Origin: DASZFV01 sp035549075
GTDB taxonomy: Bacteria > Myxococcota_A > Polyangia > Fen-1088
Length of the DNA stretch: 64,000 nt
Direction: 5' to 3'
NCBI GenBank assembly: GCA_035549075.1
Contig: DASZRT010000151.1
Coordinates: 1-64,000 of the forward strand
The translations under genes and the position numbers were made by a program. Numbering within the stretch: position 1 is the stretch's first letter; every line of letters starts with the position of its first letter. Positions 44,736 through 53,966 of this stretch are shown here, piece by piece. Below the pieces are notes generated by a model that was not told where the DNA came from, did not search any database, and saw nothing but the letters and a program-made list of their open reading frames with translations.

Positions 44736-46286
44736 ATGGACGACCAGAGCTTGCCCGCCGACGACGAGGAGGCCACCCTCCCCGCCGGAGCCAAGCTCGG
44801 AAAATACCAGGTCGTCCGCTTGCTCGGCGCGGGCGGCATGGGCGCGGTTTACGAGGCCGTACACACCGAGATCGGCAAGCGCGTCGCCGTCAAGACGCTC
44901 GCGCCGCAGGTCGCGGCGATCCCGGGCGCGCGGCAAAGATTTTTGCGCGAGGCGCAGCTCACCTCGCGCCTGCGCCACCCCAACATCGTCGATCTCTCCG
45001 ACATGGGCACGGAGGGGCGCGTCGCTTACCTCGTCATGGAGCTGCTCGCGGGCGAGGATCTCGCGGCGCGCCTCGAGCGCACGGGTCCGATGGTGCCGCG
45101 CGAGCTCGTCGACCTGACGCTGCCCGTGTGCTCGGCGCTCGTCGCCGCGCACGAAGCCGGCATCGTCCATCGCGACCTCAAGCCGCAGAACATCTTCCTC
45201 GCCAACCAGCCGCAGGGCGTGCAGCCGAAGGTGCTCGACTTCGGCATCTCGAAGAGCGCCGACACCGACGCGTCGTCGTCGCTCACGAGCACGGGCTCGG
45301 TCATCGGCACGCCGCACTACCTCGCGCCCGAGCAGATCAAAGACGCGCGCACGGCGAGCGCCGCGAGCGACCAGTACGCGATCGGCGTGATCCTCTACAA
45401 GTGCCTCACGGGCGACAACCCGTTCGAGGGCGACAGCATCTTCGCCGTGCTGCAGGCGATCGTCACGCAGCGGGCCGTGCCCGTGGGCGAGCGGCGCGCC
45501 GGGCTGCCGCCGGGCCTCGACGCCGTCGTCGAGCGCGCCATGAACCCGCTGCCGTGGGAGCGTTACCCGTCGGTACGCGAGCTCGGGCGCGCGCTGATTC
45601 CGTACGCGTCGCCCAAGGCGCGCATGATCTGGGAGGACACGTTCGCGGCGGGCGCGGCGACGGCCGAGCCGCCGCCCGAGGCGCGGCAGAGCCACACGAT
45701 GCCCATGCCGACGCCGCAGCCGAGCGTCGTGCGCAAGCCGCAGTCGTTCTCGACGGCGAAGTCGCGGCTCGACTCGGGCACGTTGCGTCCGTCGGGAGAC
45801 CTCGGGCTCGAGACGGACGTCGATGGCCTCGCGCCGTCGCGCTCGCGCCCGCGCATGATCGCGGGCATCGTCGCCGGCGCCGGCATCGCCGTCGCGGGGT
45901 TCTTCTTGTTTGCGCGCGGGTCGGGCGCGCCACCGCCGACGAGCGAGACGGTGAAGCCCGTCGCCGCGAGCGCCGCGCCGGCTCCGGCTCCGCCCGTGAC
46001 GCCACCACCCGCACCGGCCGCCGTCGTGCCGGCGACGCCACCACCCGCCGCCGTCGCGCCGGCGACGCCGAAAGAAGAGCCGAAGGCGGAGCCCGAGAAG
46101 GCCGCCGTCGAACCGAAGATCGAAGAAAAGGTCGAAAAGAACGAGCCCGCGAGGTCGGCGCCGTCTTCGTCGTCGCACAAGCACGCGACGCCGCGCCACG
46201 CGCCGGCGCGCGGGAAGACCGAAGCGCCGACGACCGCACCGGCACGCCCGGCTCTGAACCCGAACGGCTCGCCCGTCATCGACTGA
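44736..46286 (+). CDS. Transmembrane Ser/Thr protein kinase with Pro/Ala-rich extracytoplasmic tail
   Basis: 516 aa. Kinase domain ~22-300: G-loop GAGGMGAVY (31-39), AVK with K53, HRDLKPQN (D147), DFGIS, GTPHYLAPEQ; all catalytic residues intact. A ~60-residue juxtamembrane linker with Thr/Ser sites leads to one membrane helix (MIAGIVAGAGIAVAGFFLFA, ~374-393). The tail is Pro/Ala/Lys/Glu-rich (PAPAPPVTPPPAPAAVVPA ... EEKVEKNEPARS) without a folded domain, a length suited to span the periplasm or peptidoglycan. Target unknown. FHA protein 17037-18575 could be one type of reader. Its stop lies in a hairpin shared with the convergent beta-helix gene. Confidence 0.94.
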   Translation: MDDQSLPADDEEATLPAGAKLGKYQVVRLLGAGGMGAVYEAVHTEIGKRVAVKTLAPQVAAIPGARQRFLREAQLTSRLRHPNIVDLSDMGTEGRVAYLVMELLAGEDLAARLERTGPMVPRELVDLTLPVCSALVAAHEAGIVHRDLKPQNIFLANQPQGVQPKVLDFGISKSADTDASSSLTSTGSVIGTPHYLAPEQIKDARTASAASDQYAIGVILYKCLTGDNPFEGDSIFAVLQAIVTQRAVPVGERRAGLPPGLDAVVERAMNPLPWERYPSVRELGRALIPYASPKARMIWEDTFAAGAATAEPPPEARQSHTMPMPTPQPSVVRKPQSFSTAKSRLDSGTLRPSGDLGLETDVDGLAPSRSRPRMIAGIVAGAGIAVAGFFLFARGSGAPPPTSETVKPVAASAAPAPAPPVTPPPAPAAVVPATPPPAAVAPATPKEEPKAEPEKAAVEPKIEEKVEKNEPARSAPSSSSHKHATPRHAPARGKTEAPTTAPARPALNPNGSPVID

Positions 46287-46296
46287 CGCCCGTCAG
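46283..46296. terminator. Short bidirectional hairpin between convergent genes
   Basis: CTGACG-CC-CGTCAG, a perfect palindrome containing both stop codons: TGA of the kinase (46284-46286) and TGA of the beta-helix gene (46293-46295). No T-tracts, so the end signal is weak; only 6 nt separate the two genes. Confidence 0.35.
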
Positions 46297-47687
46297 GGCG
46301 CGCAGCTCGGCGCTGGTGAAGGCGCCGCCATGAGCGCCGCGTGCGCCTTGGCGTCGGCGTCGGCCGGCGCGAGCCCGTCACCGAGCTGTGCGGCGACGAT
46401 CGTGCGCCACACGAGCTGAAGGTCCGTCGCCGTGCCCATCGGACAGAGCGTCTTCGCGCGCGCGGCGATGGCGTCCCACTCCATCTTGAGCAAGCCGGCG
46501 GCGTCCAGCTTCTGTTCGACGCGCTCGCTGTAGGTCTTCACCTCGAACGCGAGGTATTCGGGGAAGAGCTGACCGTCGCCCGCGTACGATCGATACACGG
46601 CGCCGAGCGGCTCGGGATCACCGGGGCAGCCGTCGAGCTTGGCGTCGACGTATCCTGGCTGGATCGTCCCCGACGCGTGACCGACGGTGACGGCCGCGTC
46701 GTAGGCCGAAGGCGCGGGGCACTTCGCGAGCGCGGGCAGCGGGTGCCAGCCCGAGGCGTCGTTGCCGGCGATCGTGCAGTCGAGGCAGCCGTCGACGGCG
46801 AGCCCCCAGCGCGCCATGCCCTCGAACACGTTGTCGCGCAGCGTGACGCCCGAGATCGTCGTCGTCTTGCCGATGACGTGCAGCCCCGCCGTGAGGCCCG
46901 TGCCCAGGTAGCGCGGCGACGTCGCCGTCACGCGGTTGCCCGAGACGACGACGCCCGTGTGATCGGCCACGATGGCGTCGCCGACGTTGATGCCCGAGAA
47001 CGCGCTCGTCTTCTCGAGCGTGACGACGTTGTCGCTGATCGTCGTGCCCGCGCCGCCGTAGTAGACGATGCCGACGGCCGAGGGATCGTGGATCTGGTTG
47101 CGCGCGATCGTCGTGTGCGAGCAGGCGATCGAGACGCCGTCGGTCCAGTGTCCGCCGGCGTCGTGCGGGCGCGACGCGCTCTCGACGACGTTGTCGGTGA
47201 CGATCGACGAGTCGCACGGCTCGATGAGGTGCAGGTGCGTCCAGCCGGGCGCGTCGGTGAACGAGCAGCCGACGATCGAGTAGCCGTCGCCGGGGCCGAT
47301 CTCGACGAGCGCCTGCGAGTCCTGCGTGCCCAGCACGCGTCGGTTGCCGTCGAAGCGCACCGACGCGAGGTGAATGTCGCTGCCCGAGCCGCGCACGGCG
47401 CCGCTCGAGCTGATGGGGAAGTCGGCGCCGAGACGAATCGTCGCCATCTCCGTCGGGTCGGAAGGCAGGCCCGCCGTGAAGAGCGTGAGCCCTTGGCGCA
47501 AGACGAGCAGCTGCGACAGCACGATCTCGGCGCGCGGGCACAAGAGCACGGTCTTGCGCGCGTCGATCGCCGCCTGCAGATCGGCGCCCGTGCCCGTCGC
47601 GAGGCAGTCGGTGCCGATGTACTTCGTGTCGCCGTGGCACGCGGGCACGAGCGTCGCGAGCGCAAAGACGAAGACCGCGAGCTTCAT
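46293..47687 (-). CDS. Secreted right-handed parallel beta-helix protein
   Basis: 464 aa from ATG 47687. A signal peptide with a possible lipobox (LATLVPAC) is followed by a long run of ~22-28-residue beta-helix coils with Asn/Asp ladders: SIVGCSFTDAPGW, SIVTDNVVESASR, TTIARNQIHDPSAVGIVYYGG, TTISDNVVTLEK, GVVVSGNRVTATS, VTLRDNVFEGMAR and TIAGNDASG. This is the pectate-lyase-like fold used by glycan lyases and surface proteins; no catalytic residues were identified. The C-terminal ~110 residues are different and helical. It is the last gene of a sigma-FecR operon and so likely one of its outputs. The upstream neighbour overlaps by 4 nt (ATGA). Confidence 0.78.
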   Translation of the reverse strand: MKLAVFVFALATLVPACHGDTKYIGTDCLATGTGADLQAAIDARKTVLLCPRAEIVLSQLLVLRQGLTLFTAGLPSDPTEMATIRLGADFPISSSGAVRGSGSDIHLASVRFDGNRRVLGTQDSQALVEIGPGDGYSIVGCSFTDAPGWTHLHLIEPCDSSIVTDNVVESASRPHDAGGHWTDGVSIACSHTTIARNQIHDPSAVGIVYYGGAGTTISDNVVTLEKTSAFSGINVGDAIVADHTGVVVSGNRVTATSPRYLGTGLTAGLHVIGKTTTISGVTLRDNVFEGMARWGLAVDGCLDCTIAGNDASGWHPLPALAKCPAPSAYDAAVTVGHASGTIQPGYVDAKLDGCPGDPEPLGAVYRSYAGDGQLFPEYLAFEVKTYSERVEQKLDAAGLLKMEWDAIAARAKTLCPMGTATDLQLVWRTIVAAQLGDGLAPADADAKAHAALMAAPSPAPSCAP

Positions 47688-48628
47688 GGCAGCGGCACCG
47701 CGAGGCCGAGCGCCGCCGTGACCGACACCGGCGCGGGCGAGAACACCGTGCTCTGCGCGCCCTCGATCGCGAACGTCGGGCGCTCGAACGCGGCGGCGCC
47801 CTCGATCGTCGCGACGAGCGCGAGGTGCGACGACAGCCGGCGCTCGGCGCCCGCGCCGAGCCACGCCGTCTCCCACCACGCCGTCGCGCCGTTGGTCTCG
47901 GCGACGCCGACGCCGTTCGCGCGCGTGCGGTCGACGTCGCCGCCCGCGCACAGGCGCGCGCGCCAGCGGCCGCGCTCGGTCCAGCCGCAGAGGCCCGCGC
48001 CGAACGAAAGCAATTCGAAATCGCCGCCCGCGCCCGCGCCACCGACGGTGGCGCGCGTGCTCGCCGGGAAGATCGTGCCACGCGCGACGAACGCGAGGTG
48101 CTCACCGCCGAGCGTCGCCTCGACGCGCGCGCCGAGCGCAGCGTGCGGCAACGCGCCGAGCGCCGCGACGCCCGACGCCGCGAGCGCGCCGCGCACATTC
48201 ATCGGAGGCGGGGACGCGGGCGCTTCGATCACGGGCGCGAAGCCACCGCCCGCCTGACCGCGTTCGATCGCTGGCGCGTCGTCGGCGGCCGAGTGCTCCT
48301 CGACGGTCACGAGCGCCGCGATGACGAGCCCCAGCGTCGCCCACCGCTCGGCCGGCGCGTCGTTGGCGCGGAACGACAGATCGCGACGTACGGGCGCGCG
48401 CGCGGGCTCGCTGGGATCCGCCAGCTCGACGGTCGCCGCGCCGTCACCCGCGGACGCGACGCGCGCTTGCCAGCACGAGGCGCCGCGATCGGCGGACTCG
48501 GGCAGAACGATGCGGCAACGGCCGACGCCGAGGATCTCGCTGCAACGTCGCTCGAGCGCGGCGCGCGGCGCGTCGGCGGCGACTGGTCCGGCGATCTCGA
48601 CGGCTACACAGGCCTGGGGCGCGACCAT
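47684..48628 (-). CDS. Conserved-looking protein of the sigma/FecR operon, function unknown
   Basis: 314 aa from ATG 48628, which follows a GGAGAGG and lies 11 nt after the stop of the FecR gene. N-terminal segment with three Cys (PQACVAVEIAG ... RCSEILGVGRCRIVLPES ... GASCW), then one hydrophobic segment (AERWATLGLVIAALVTV), then a beta-rich region (LGARVEATLGGEHLAFVARGTIF ... FELLSFGAGLCGWTERGRWRARLCAGG) ending in short strands (VSVTAALGLAVPLP), which looks like a small barrel or sandwich. No family recognised. Its position makes it part of the regulated envelope module. Confidence 0.6.
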   Translation of the reverse strand: MVAPQACVAVEIAGPVAADAPRAALERRCSEILGVGRCRIVLPESADRGASCWQARVASAGDGAATVELADPSEPARAPVRRDLSFRANDAPAERWATLGLVIAALVTVEEHSAADDAPAIERGQAGGGFAPVIEAPASPPPMNVRGALAASGVAALGALPHAALGARVEATLGGEHLAFVARGTIFPASTRATVGGAGAGGDFELLSFGAGLCGWTERGRWRARLCAGGDVDRTRANGVGVAETNGATAWWETAWLGAGAERRLSSHLALVATIEGAAAFERPTFAIEGAQSTVFSPAPVSVTAALGLAVPLP

Positions 48629-48639
48629 CCTCTCCAGGA

Positions 48640-49677
48640 TTATCGCGGATGCACCGGCGTGCCGCCAACCTCGCCCTCGATGCCGGCGCGAACGGCGCCG
48701 AGGTTGGCGCGCGCTTGTTCCGACAGCGGTCCGCGCGGCGCGCGCGCGAGCAGCTGTTGGTAGAGGCGAGCCGCCGCGGCGCCGCGGCCCGCGCGCTGCG
48801 CCTCGAGCGCCTGTTGGAAGAGCGCGTTCTGCGCGCGGAGGTCGCTCGGACGATCCACCGGACGCTCGATCACGCGCGGCGCGACGGCGATCTTGCGCAC
48901 GTGCGCCGCTTCGACGGGCGCCGGCGCCGCGGCCACGGGCGCCTCGCAGCCCCACGTCTGCCCCGGCGCGACCATGTGGGTCTCGCCGCTCGCGAACACG
49001 GCGACGAGGCCCTCCTGCACGCGCACGCACGTCGCGGGCACCGAGCCCGGGTGCAGCTCGACGTCGAACTCGGTGCCGCGCACCTGCACGTCGGCGTCGG
49101 GCGTGAGGACATGAAAGCGCTGGCCCGCGTGCAGCTTCGTCACCTTGAGGTGCGCGCGGCCGCGCAGCAGGTTCACGGCCTCGATCGCCGGCGCGCCCGC
49201 GACCTCGGTGTTGGCGGCGACGACGGTGCCGACGCGCGACGCGGGCGCGAGCGTGAGCGTCGCCGTGTTGGCGAGCTGCACGCGCGTCGCCTCGTCGGCC
49301 GGCGCCTCGAGCGCGCCCGCGCCGAGCCCCGAGGCCTCGCCCGTGCGCAGCGTGCGGCGCGCGACGCCGTCCTCGAGCCAGAGCGTGCCGTCGAGCACCG
49401 CGACCGTCGCCGTGCGCGACGGCGCGACGCGCGCGCCCGGCGCGACGAGAATGATGGCGGCCGCCGCGCTCGAGACCGCGGCGAGCGTGAGCGCCGTGCG
49501 GCGCACGAAGCGCAGGCGGCGCGTGCGCACGTGAACGCGCGCGGCGTGCGCGCGCAGCTGCGGCACGACGCGCGCGCGGCGCGATGAACGATCTCGCGCC
49601 GGCGGGCCCCCCGCCGGCAACGCATCGACGTAACGCGCGAGCGTCACGCGCGTGTCCTCCCCCTCACCCGCGTCCAT
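48640..49677 (-). CDS. FecR-domain membrane protein with C-terminal TPR-like repeats
   Basis: 345 aa. An Arg-rich cytoplasmic N-terminus (~1-55) leads to one membrane helix (TALTLAAVSSAAAAIILVAPG) and a periplasmic FecR domain: VAVLDGTLWLEDG, ATRVQLANTATLTLAPASRVGTV, NLLRGRAHLKVTKLHAGQRFHVLTPDADVQVRGTEFDVEL. The C-terminal ~70 residues form TPR-like helices (LFQQALEAQRAGRGAAAARLYQQLLARAP). FecR proteins relay an outer-membrane signal to a cognate sigma factor. Here the gene overlaps the upstream sigma gene by 14 nt, so the pairing is firm, but no TonB receptor is in the operon. Confidence 0.9.
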   Translation of the reverse strand: MDAGEGEDTRVTLARYVDALPAGGPPARDRSSRRARVVPQLRAHAARVHVRTRRLRFVRRTALTLAAVSSAAAAIILVAPGARVAPSRTATVAVLDGTLWLEDGVARRTLRTGEASGLGAGALEAPADEATRVQLANTATLTLAPASRVGTVVAANTEVAGAPAIEAVNLLRGRAHLKVTKLHAGQRFHVLTPDADVQVRGTEFDVELHPGSVPATCVRVQEGLVAVFASGETHMVAPGQTWGCEAPVAAAPAPVEAAHVRKIAVAPRVIERPVDRPSDLRAQNALFQQALEAQRAGRGAAAARLYQQLLARAPRGPLSEQARANLGAVRAGIEGEVGGTPVHPR

Positions 49678-50311
49678 TCTGCTTCTCCTTTTTCGCGATG
49701 AAATCTAGGACGTCTTTGCGCCCGCGCACGAGGCGCGACTGAGCGGCGGCGACGGTGACGCCCGTGAGCGACGCGATCTCCGTGAGCTCGTGCCCCATGA
49801 TGTCGTGCAGGATCACGGCCTCGGCGCGCGTGCGGTTGACGGTCGCGAGCGCGCCCAGCAGGCGCTCGACGCGGCGGCGCGTCTCGGCGAGGCGCTCCGG
49901 CGTGCGTCCCTCCTCGGCGACGAGCTCGAGCGCCGCCGGACCCGCGGCGCGGTCGAACAGCTTCCGCTCGCGGGTGCGCGCGCGCATCGTGTCGATCGCC
50001 AGGTTCTGCGTGACGAGCGTGGCCCACGAGCGCAGGCTGCAGTTGTTGGCGAAGCGGTTCTGGACGATCGACGTGATGACGCGCTCGAGCGCCTGCTGCG
50101 CGAGATCGTCGCGCTCGAGATCGCCCGGCCCCATCAACCGGTAGAGCACGGCGTCGACGACGTCCTCGACGCGGTCGTAGACGACCTCGGCCGCCCACGC
50201 CTCGCCCGACGCGAGCGCGCGGCAGAGCTCGGCGTCGGTGAGCGAGCTGCCGCGCGGCGCGCCCGCCGCGCCGGCTGGCCCGCTCGGCGGACGTGCCTTG
50301 AACAAGGCCAT
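49664..50311 (-). CDS. ECF-type sigma factor paired with FecR
   Basis: 215 aa from ATG 50311. Region 2 is DLERDDLAQQALERVITSIVQN with RSWATLVTQNLAIDTMRARTRERK; region 4 is NRTRAEAVILHDIMGHELTEIASLTGVTVAAAQSRLVRGRKDVLDF with the parts shown here as the HTH ELTEIASLTGVT and AAAQSRLVRGRK. An N-terminal extension to ATG 50359 is possible. It should direct the operon's own genes and perhaps other envelope genes. It overlaps fecR by 14 nt, so the sigma factor and its regulator are translated together. Confidence 0.88.
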   Translation of the reverse strand: MALFKARPPSGPAGAAGAPRGSSLTDAELCRALASGEAWAAEVVYDRVEDVVDAVLYRLMGPGDLERDDLAQQALERVITSIVQNRFANNCSLRSWATLVTQNLAIDTMRARTRERKLFDRAAGPAALELVAEEGRTPERLAETRRRVERLLGALATVNRTRAEAVILHDIMGHELTEIASLTGVTVAAAQSRLVRGRKDVLDFIAKKEKQNGRG

Positions 50312-50403
50312 ATCAGATACGATAGACGCCCCGGCGGCGCCGGGCAGGCAGGAAATCATGGCGTCAAAATCGTGGCGCGCGGCGGCGGCGTGCGTTGTCA
50401 CGA

Positions 50404-53043
50404 TCATGGGCCCGCGATCCCCAGCGTGTTGGTGGTCCCCAGCTTCTTGACGCCCTGGTTCGGCGTGCCCGTGACCACGGACCAGGTGAAGCCGTCGAGC
50501 GGCTTCGAGGCGCGCTCGACGACGTAGACGCCGCCCTTCTGCGTGTCGAACGTGAGCGTCACGCTCGACGACGACGTCACGTCCGTGCTCGTCGCCGTCG
50601 CGCCCGCGCCGACGATCTTGCGCACCTTCACCGCCGTCGCGCCCCACGGGTTGATGACCGTCGCCGAGCCGCCGAGCTGGCTCAGGAGCCCGACGTACTT
50701 GATGTCGCCGCCTTCGCGCTCGCTCGTGACGAGGAAGCCGCCGCGCGCCGCGAGCGTGAATCGTGTCACGAGGCCCGTGTCCTTCGGCAGCGCCGGGAAC
50801 ACGCGGATCCTGCCGTCGTAGCTCTGCAGCAGCGACTCGTTCATCACGCACAGGTGCACGCCCAAGTATTCGAACACCCCGTTCGTGTTGTTGGTCATGC
50901 CGTTCGGGTAGCTCTGGTAGTTCTTCAGCATCGTCTTCATGCCGGCGTTCGCGTCGTCGCCGAGGCCGAGGCGCGCGGCCTGGATCGCGTCGTTCGACCA
51001 CACGTTGCCGTAGGGAAAAGGCCGCGCCTTCCAGCTCGCGAGCGCCATCGCGTAGTCGGGCGCGTCGATGCCCGTGACGTCGTAGGGCCACAGCAGCTCG
51101 CCCACGATGTTCTCGTTGTTGCGCGTCTGCGAGATCGGCGGCTCGTGCGGCAGGTACTTCGTGCCGTCGTTCGGGTACGGCGTGAGGTTGTCGAGCACGT
51201 CCTGCCACTGCGGCCGCAGATCGGCGTCGACGCCCAGCGACTGGCTGGTCTTGATGGCGACGGGGAAGAGCTGCCGCACGGCCGCGAGATCGGTGAGCGC
51301 GTTCTTCACGTGCCAGTACGTCTCGTGCGCGTTCGACGACAGCATGACGTACTTGCCCGAGCCCGCGTCCTTCGTGAGCTTCTTCACGTAGAACTTCGCG
51401 ACGTCGCGCATGAAGGGGTACGCCGTGTTCTTCAAATAGTCGGCGTCGCCCGTGTACGCGAACTGCGCGTACATGTTCATGGCGGCCTCGGTGGCCGTCG
51501 TGAAGATGTCGTTCGTGTATTCGGTGTTGCCGTCGGCGTTGCCGTTCCAGCCCATGGTCTCGGGCACCCAGAGGCCGTCGAAGCCGAACCGGCTCTTGGT
51601 GAAAGCTTCGAGCGCGGGGACGTTGCGGCTGTACAGCTTGTTGAACGGCGCCATGACGTCGGCGTGGTTCGACGCGAGGAACGAGTTGTAGACGTCGCGC
51701 TGGTTCCAATACCAGTAGCCGTTGCTCCACTTCGTCTTGTCGGCCGTCGCGCGCTCGACGCCGTTGATGAAGTGGAACGGGTAGTTGCCGAACCCGCCCG
51801 CGGCGATCATCTCCGTCGCGAGGAAATACACGTTCTCGAGGTAATCGGCGTCGCCGGCGGCGTTCGAGTATTGAACGAACGAGCGGCGCCAGAACGCGTG
51901 CCAGAAGTCCTCGTAACCAGCGAACGTCGTCGCGTAGGTGGCCTGCTTCGTGCGCGCGAGCGCCGCCTTCGCCTCGCCGACCGAGTCGTTGCCCGCGGCG
52001 TTCAGGCGCGACGAGCACGCGATCCAGATCGTGTAGCTCGCCGAAGGCGTGATCGTGAGGCGCACGGCGCTCGCGCTGGGCGACGACGTCGTGAAGGCCG
52101 CGCCCTCGACGGTGGCGGCGAGCGTGTAGCCGAACTCGTCGGGATCGGCCTGCCCGCGCGACAGGCCCGCGCTGTCGGCCTCGGCGTAGGTCGTGACCTT
52201 CTTCCACGTGTCGAGGTTGCGGACGTTCCAGTTCGACAGCGTCGAGAGATCCCACAGCGAGAGATCGACCGTCGCGCTCGTGACGCCCGCGCGGCCGTCG
52301 ACGACGTGGATGCCGATGACCTCTGAATTCGGCGCGCCGATGACCGTGACGGTTCGGGCATCTTTGCTGGCTTCGCTGCCGTACTTCGTCGACACGACGC
52401 CGTCGTACAGCGCGAGCCGCTGCTGGAACGCGCCGCCGCCCGAATCAATCGCCGGGTTGGTGTTGAACGCCACGAGGCCGCCCGCGTAGGCGGATTGCTC
52501 GGAGATGTCGACGTTCGACACCTGCATCGAAAGGCCGTTCTCGCTCCACACCATCGCGCCCGTGCGGCCGTTGCCGACGGTGAGGCCGTAGAGCGAGTTC
52601 GTGTTCGGCTTGGCGTAGACGAGGTCGTGCTTGGGCAGGTACGCCGCGTAGTCGACGTTGAGCACGCCCTTCGCCGTGTCGAACGCGTGGCCCGTGGGCC
52701 CGTCGACGACCGTCGTCGGCGGCGCGCTCGTGGTGCCGCCTGAGCCGCCGGTTGCGGTCGCACCACCGGTCGCAGACCCGCCCGCGCCGCCGATCGACGA
52801 CACGCCGCCAGATCCGCCGGCATCGGACGTTCCGCCCGTCGCCGTCGCGCCTGCGTCTCCACCCGTCGCCGTCACGCCGCCGGTGCCTCCCGACGTGCCC
52901 GCTACCGCGCCGCCCGTACCCGCTGAACCCGAGCTACCGCCCGTCGCATTCGGCCCACCATGACCGCTCGACGAGCACGCGCCCAGCGCCAGCGCCAACA
53001 CGGCGCCCGCTCGAAACGTTCGGCCAGAAAAGAAAGTCCACAC
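50404..53043 (-). CDS. Exported glycoside hydrolase-like lipoprotein (GH95-like) with Gly-rich linker
   Basis: 879 aa. Lipobox ALGAC, then a ~75-residue linker of ATGG/AGG/GGTSD repeats. The catalytic portion has the GH95/GH65-like N-domain (YAKPNTNSLYGLTVGNGRTGAMVWSENGLSMQVSN) and an (alpha/alpha)6-barrel with NGYWYWNQRDVYNSFLASNH, GFDGLWVPETMGWNGNADG, TNDIFTTATEAAMNMYAQFAYTG and SSNAHETYWHVKNALTDLA. GH95 enzymes remove alpha-L-fucose or alpha-L-galactose from glycans. I cannot map the catalytic residues with confidence, so substrate and activity are uncertain. Anchored at the surface, it fits a scavenging/predatory lifestyle. Confidence 0.68.
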   Translation of the reverse strand: MWTFFSGRTFRAGAVLALALGACSSSGHGGPNATGGSSGSAGTGGAVAGTSGGTGGVTATGGDAGATATGGTSDAGGSGGVSSIGGAGGSATGGATATGGSGGTTSAPPTTVVDGPTGHAFDTAKGVLNVDYAAYLPKHDLVYAKPNTNSLYGLTVGNGRTGAMVWSENGLSMQVSNVDISEQSAYAGGLVAFNTNPAIDSGGGAFQQRLALYDGVVSTKYGSEASKDARTVTVIGAPNSEVIGIHVVDGRAGVTSATVDLSLWDLSTLSNWNVRNLDTWKKVTTYAEADSAGLSRGQADPDEFGYTLAATVEGAAFTTSSPSASAVRLTITPSASYTIWIACSSRLNAAGNDSVGEAKAALARTKQATYATTFAGYEDFWHAFWRRSFVQYSNAAGDADYLENVYFLATEMIAAGGFGNYPFHFINGVERATADKTKWSNGYWYWNQRDVYNSFLASNHADVMAPFNKLYSRNVPALEAFTKSRFGFDGLWVPETMGWNGNADGNTEYTNDIFTTATEAAMNMYAQFAYTGDADYLKNTAYPFMRDVAKFYVKKLTKDAGSGKYVMLSSNAHETYWHVKNALTDLAAVRQLFPVAIKTSQSLGVDADLRPQWQDVLDNLTPYPNDGTKYLPHEPPISQTRNNENIVGELLWPYDVTGIDAPDYAMALASWKARPFPYGNVWSNDAIQAARLGLGDDANAGMKTMLKNYQSYPNGMTNNTNGVFEYLGVHLCVMNESLLQSYDGRIRVFPALPKDTGLVTRFTLAARGGFLVTSEREGGDIKYVGLLSQLGGSATVINPWGATAVKVRKIVGAGATATSTDVTSSSSVTLTFDTQKGGVYVVERASKPLDGFTWSVVTGTPNQGVKKLGTTNTLGIAGP

Positions 53044-53132
53044 GCGTCGTTACCGTCGAGTCCGTTCGCTGGATAGACGACGCGGACGACCCGCGGCAGG
53101 CACGAAACGAGGCCTGTTTCCCGCGGTTTTAC

Positions 53133-53966
53133 TCAGTCTTCGAGCTGCACGCGCAACGCGTAGACCAGATACGTGCGGGCGAGTGGGCCTGTCCACAGCC
53201 ACGGCGGCAACAGCTCGGGGGTGCCGACCTCGGCGAGGATCGGGCGCACGACGGTGGGGTTCGCCGCGTAGTAGGCGGCGCCCTTCGCGACGACGTCGTC
53301 GAGGACGCGGGCGAGGTCGGCGTCGGGAGGCAGCTCGTCGAGCGGATAGAAGTTCGACGACACGACGTCGCTCGCGAAGAGCGCGGTGCCACCTTCGGCC
53401 GTGAGGCTCACGAGCGTCGACAGGTGCGTGCGCAGCAGCGCGTGGCGCGCGGCCTCGAGAGTGGGGTGGCGATCGCCGAGCGCCTCGCGCAGCGCGAACG
53501 CCATCTGCGTCATCACGCACGCCGAGACGACGACGTCGAACGGCCCGGGCAGCCGCGCGATGAGCCCGTCGAGGGTGGCGCCCGCGACCTCTTCCAGCTC
53601 GGCGGCGTCGGGCGGCGCGCGCCGCCAGCGCGCGAGGCGGCGCGCCGACAAACCCGAGAGATCGACGTCGCCGTGACGATGCAGCCGCGCGCGTACGGCG
53701 GCTTCGGGCCGCGCGACGGCGCGCGCGAGCGCCTTGCCGTCGAGGTCGACGAGGTGGATCTCCGCGAACGCGGCGTCGCCGGCGAGCGCCGCGAGATCGA
53801 GATCGTTGCACGCGCCGGCGCCGAGCACGCACAACCGCCCGCCGGGCCGCGCGAGCTGCGCGCGCACGGCCGCCGTGAAGCGCGCGCGGTGCGCGGCGTA
53901 GAGCTGCCAGTCGTCGATGGTCGCAGTCTGCGCGCGCGGGCTCAGAACTGCGACCAAAACCGCCAC
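53133..53966 (-). CDS. Class I SAM-dependent methyltransferase-like protein
   Basis: About 277 aa; I prefer GTG 53966, which lets it overlap the upstream esterase gene by 25 nt, but the start is uncertain. Motif I is RLCVLGAGACNDLDLAALAG, followed by IHLVDLDGKAL and the motif IV-like region FDVVVSACVMTQMAFALRE. LVSLTAEGGTALFASDVVSS resembles post-motif III. The Gly-rich nucleotide motif is good, but the family is not recognised and the substrate is unknown; a SAM-fold protein without methyltransferase activity is possible. Confidence 0.62.
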   Translation of the reverse strand: MAVLVAVLSPRAQTATIDDWQLYAAHRARFTAAVRAQLARPGGRLCVLGAGACNDLDLAALAGDAAFAEIHLVDLDGKALARAVARPEAAVRARLHRHGDVDLSGLSARRLARWRRAPPDAAELEEVAGATLDGLIARLPGPFDVVVSACVMTQMAFALREALGDRHPTLEAARHALLRTHLSTLVSLTAEGGTALFASDVVSSNFYPLDELPPDADLARVLDDVVAKGAAYYAANPTVVRPILAEVGTPELLPPWLWTGPLARTYLVYALRVQLED

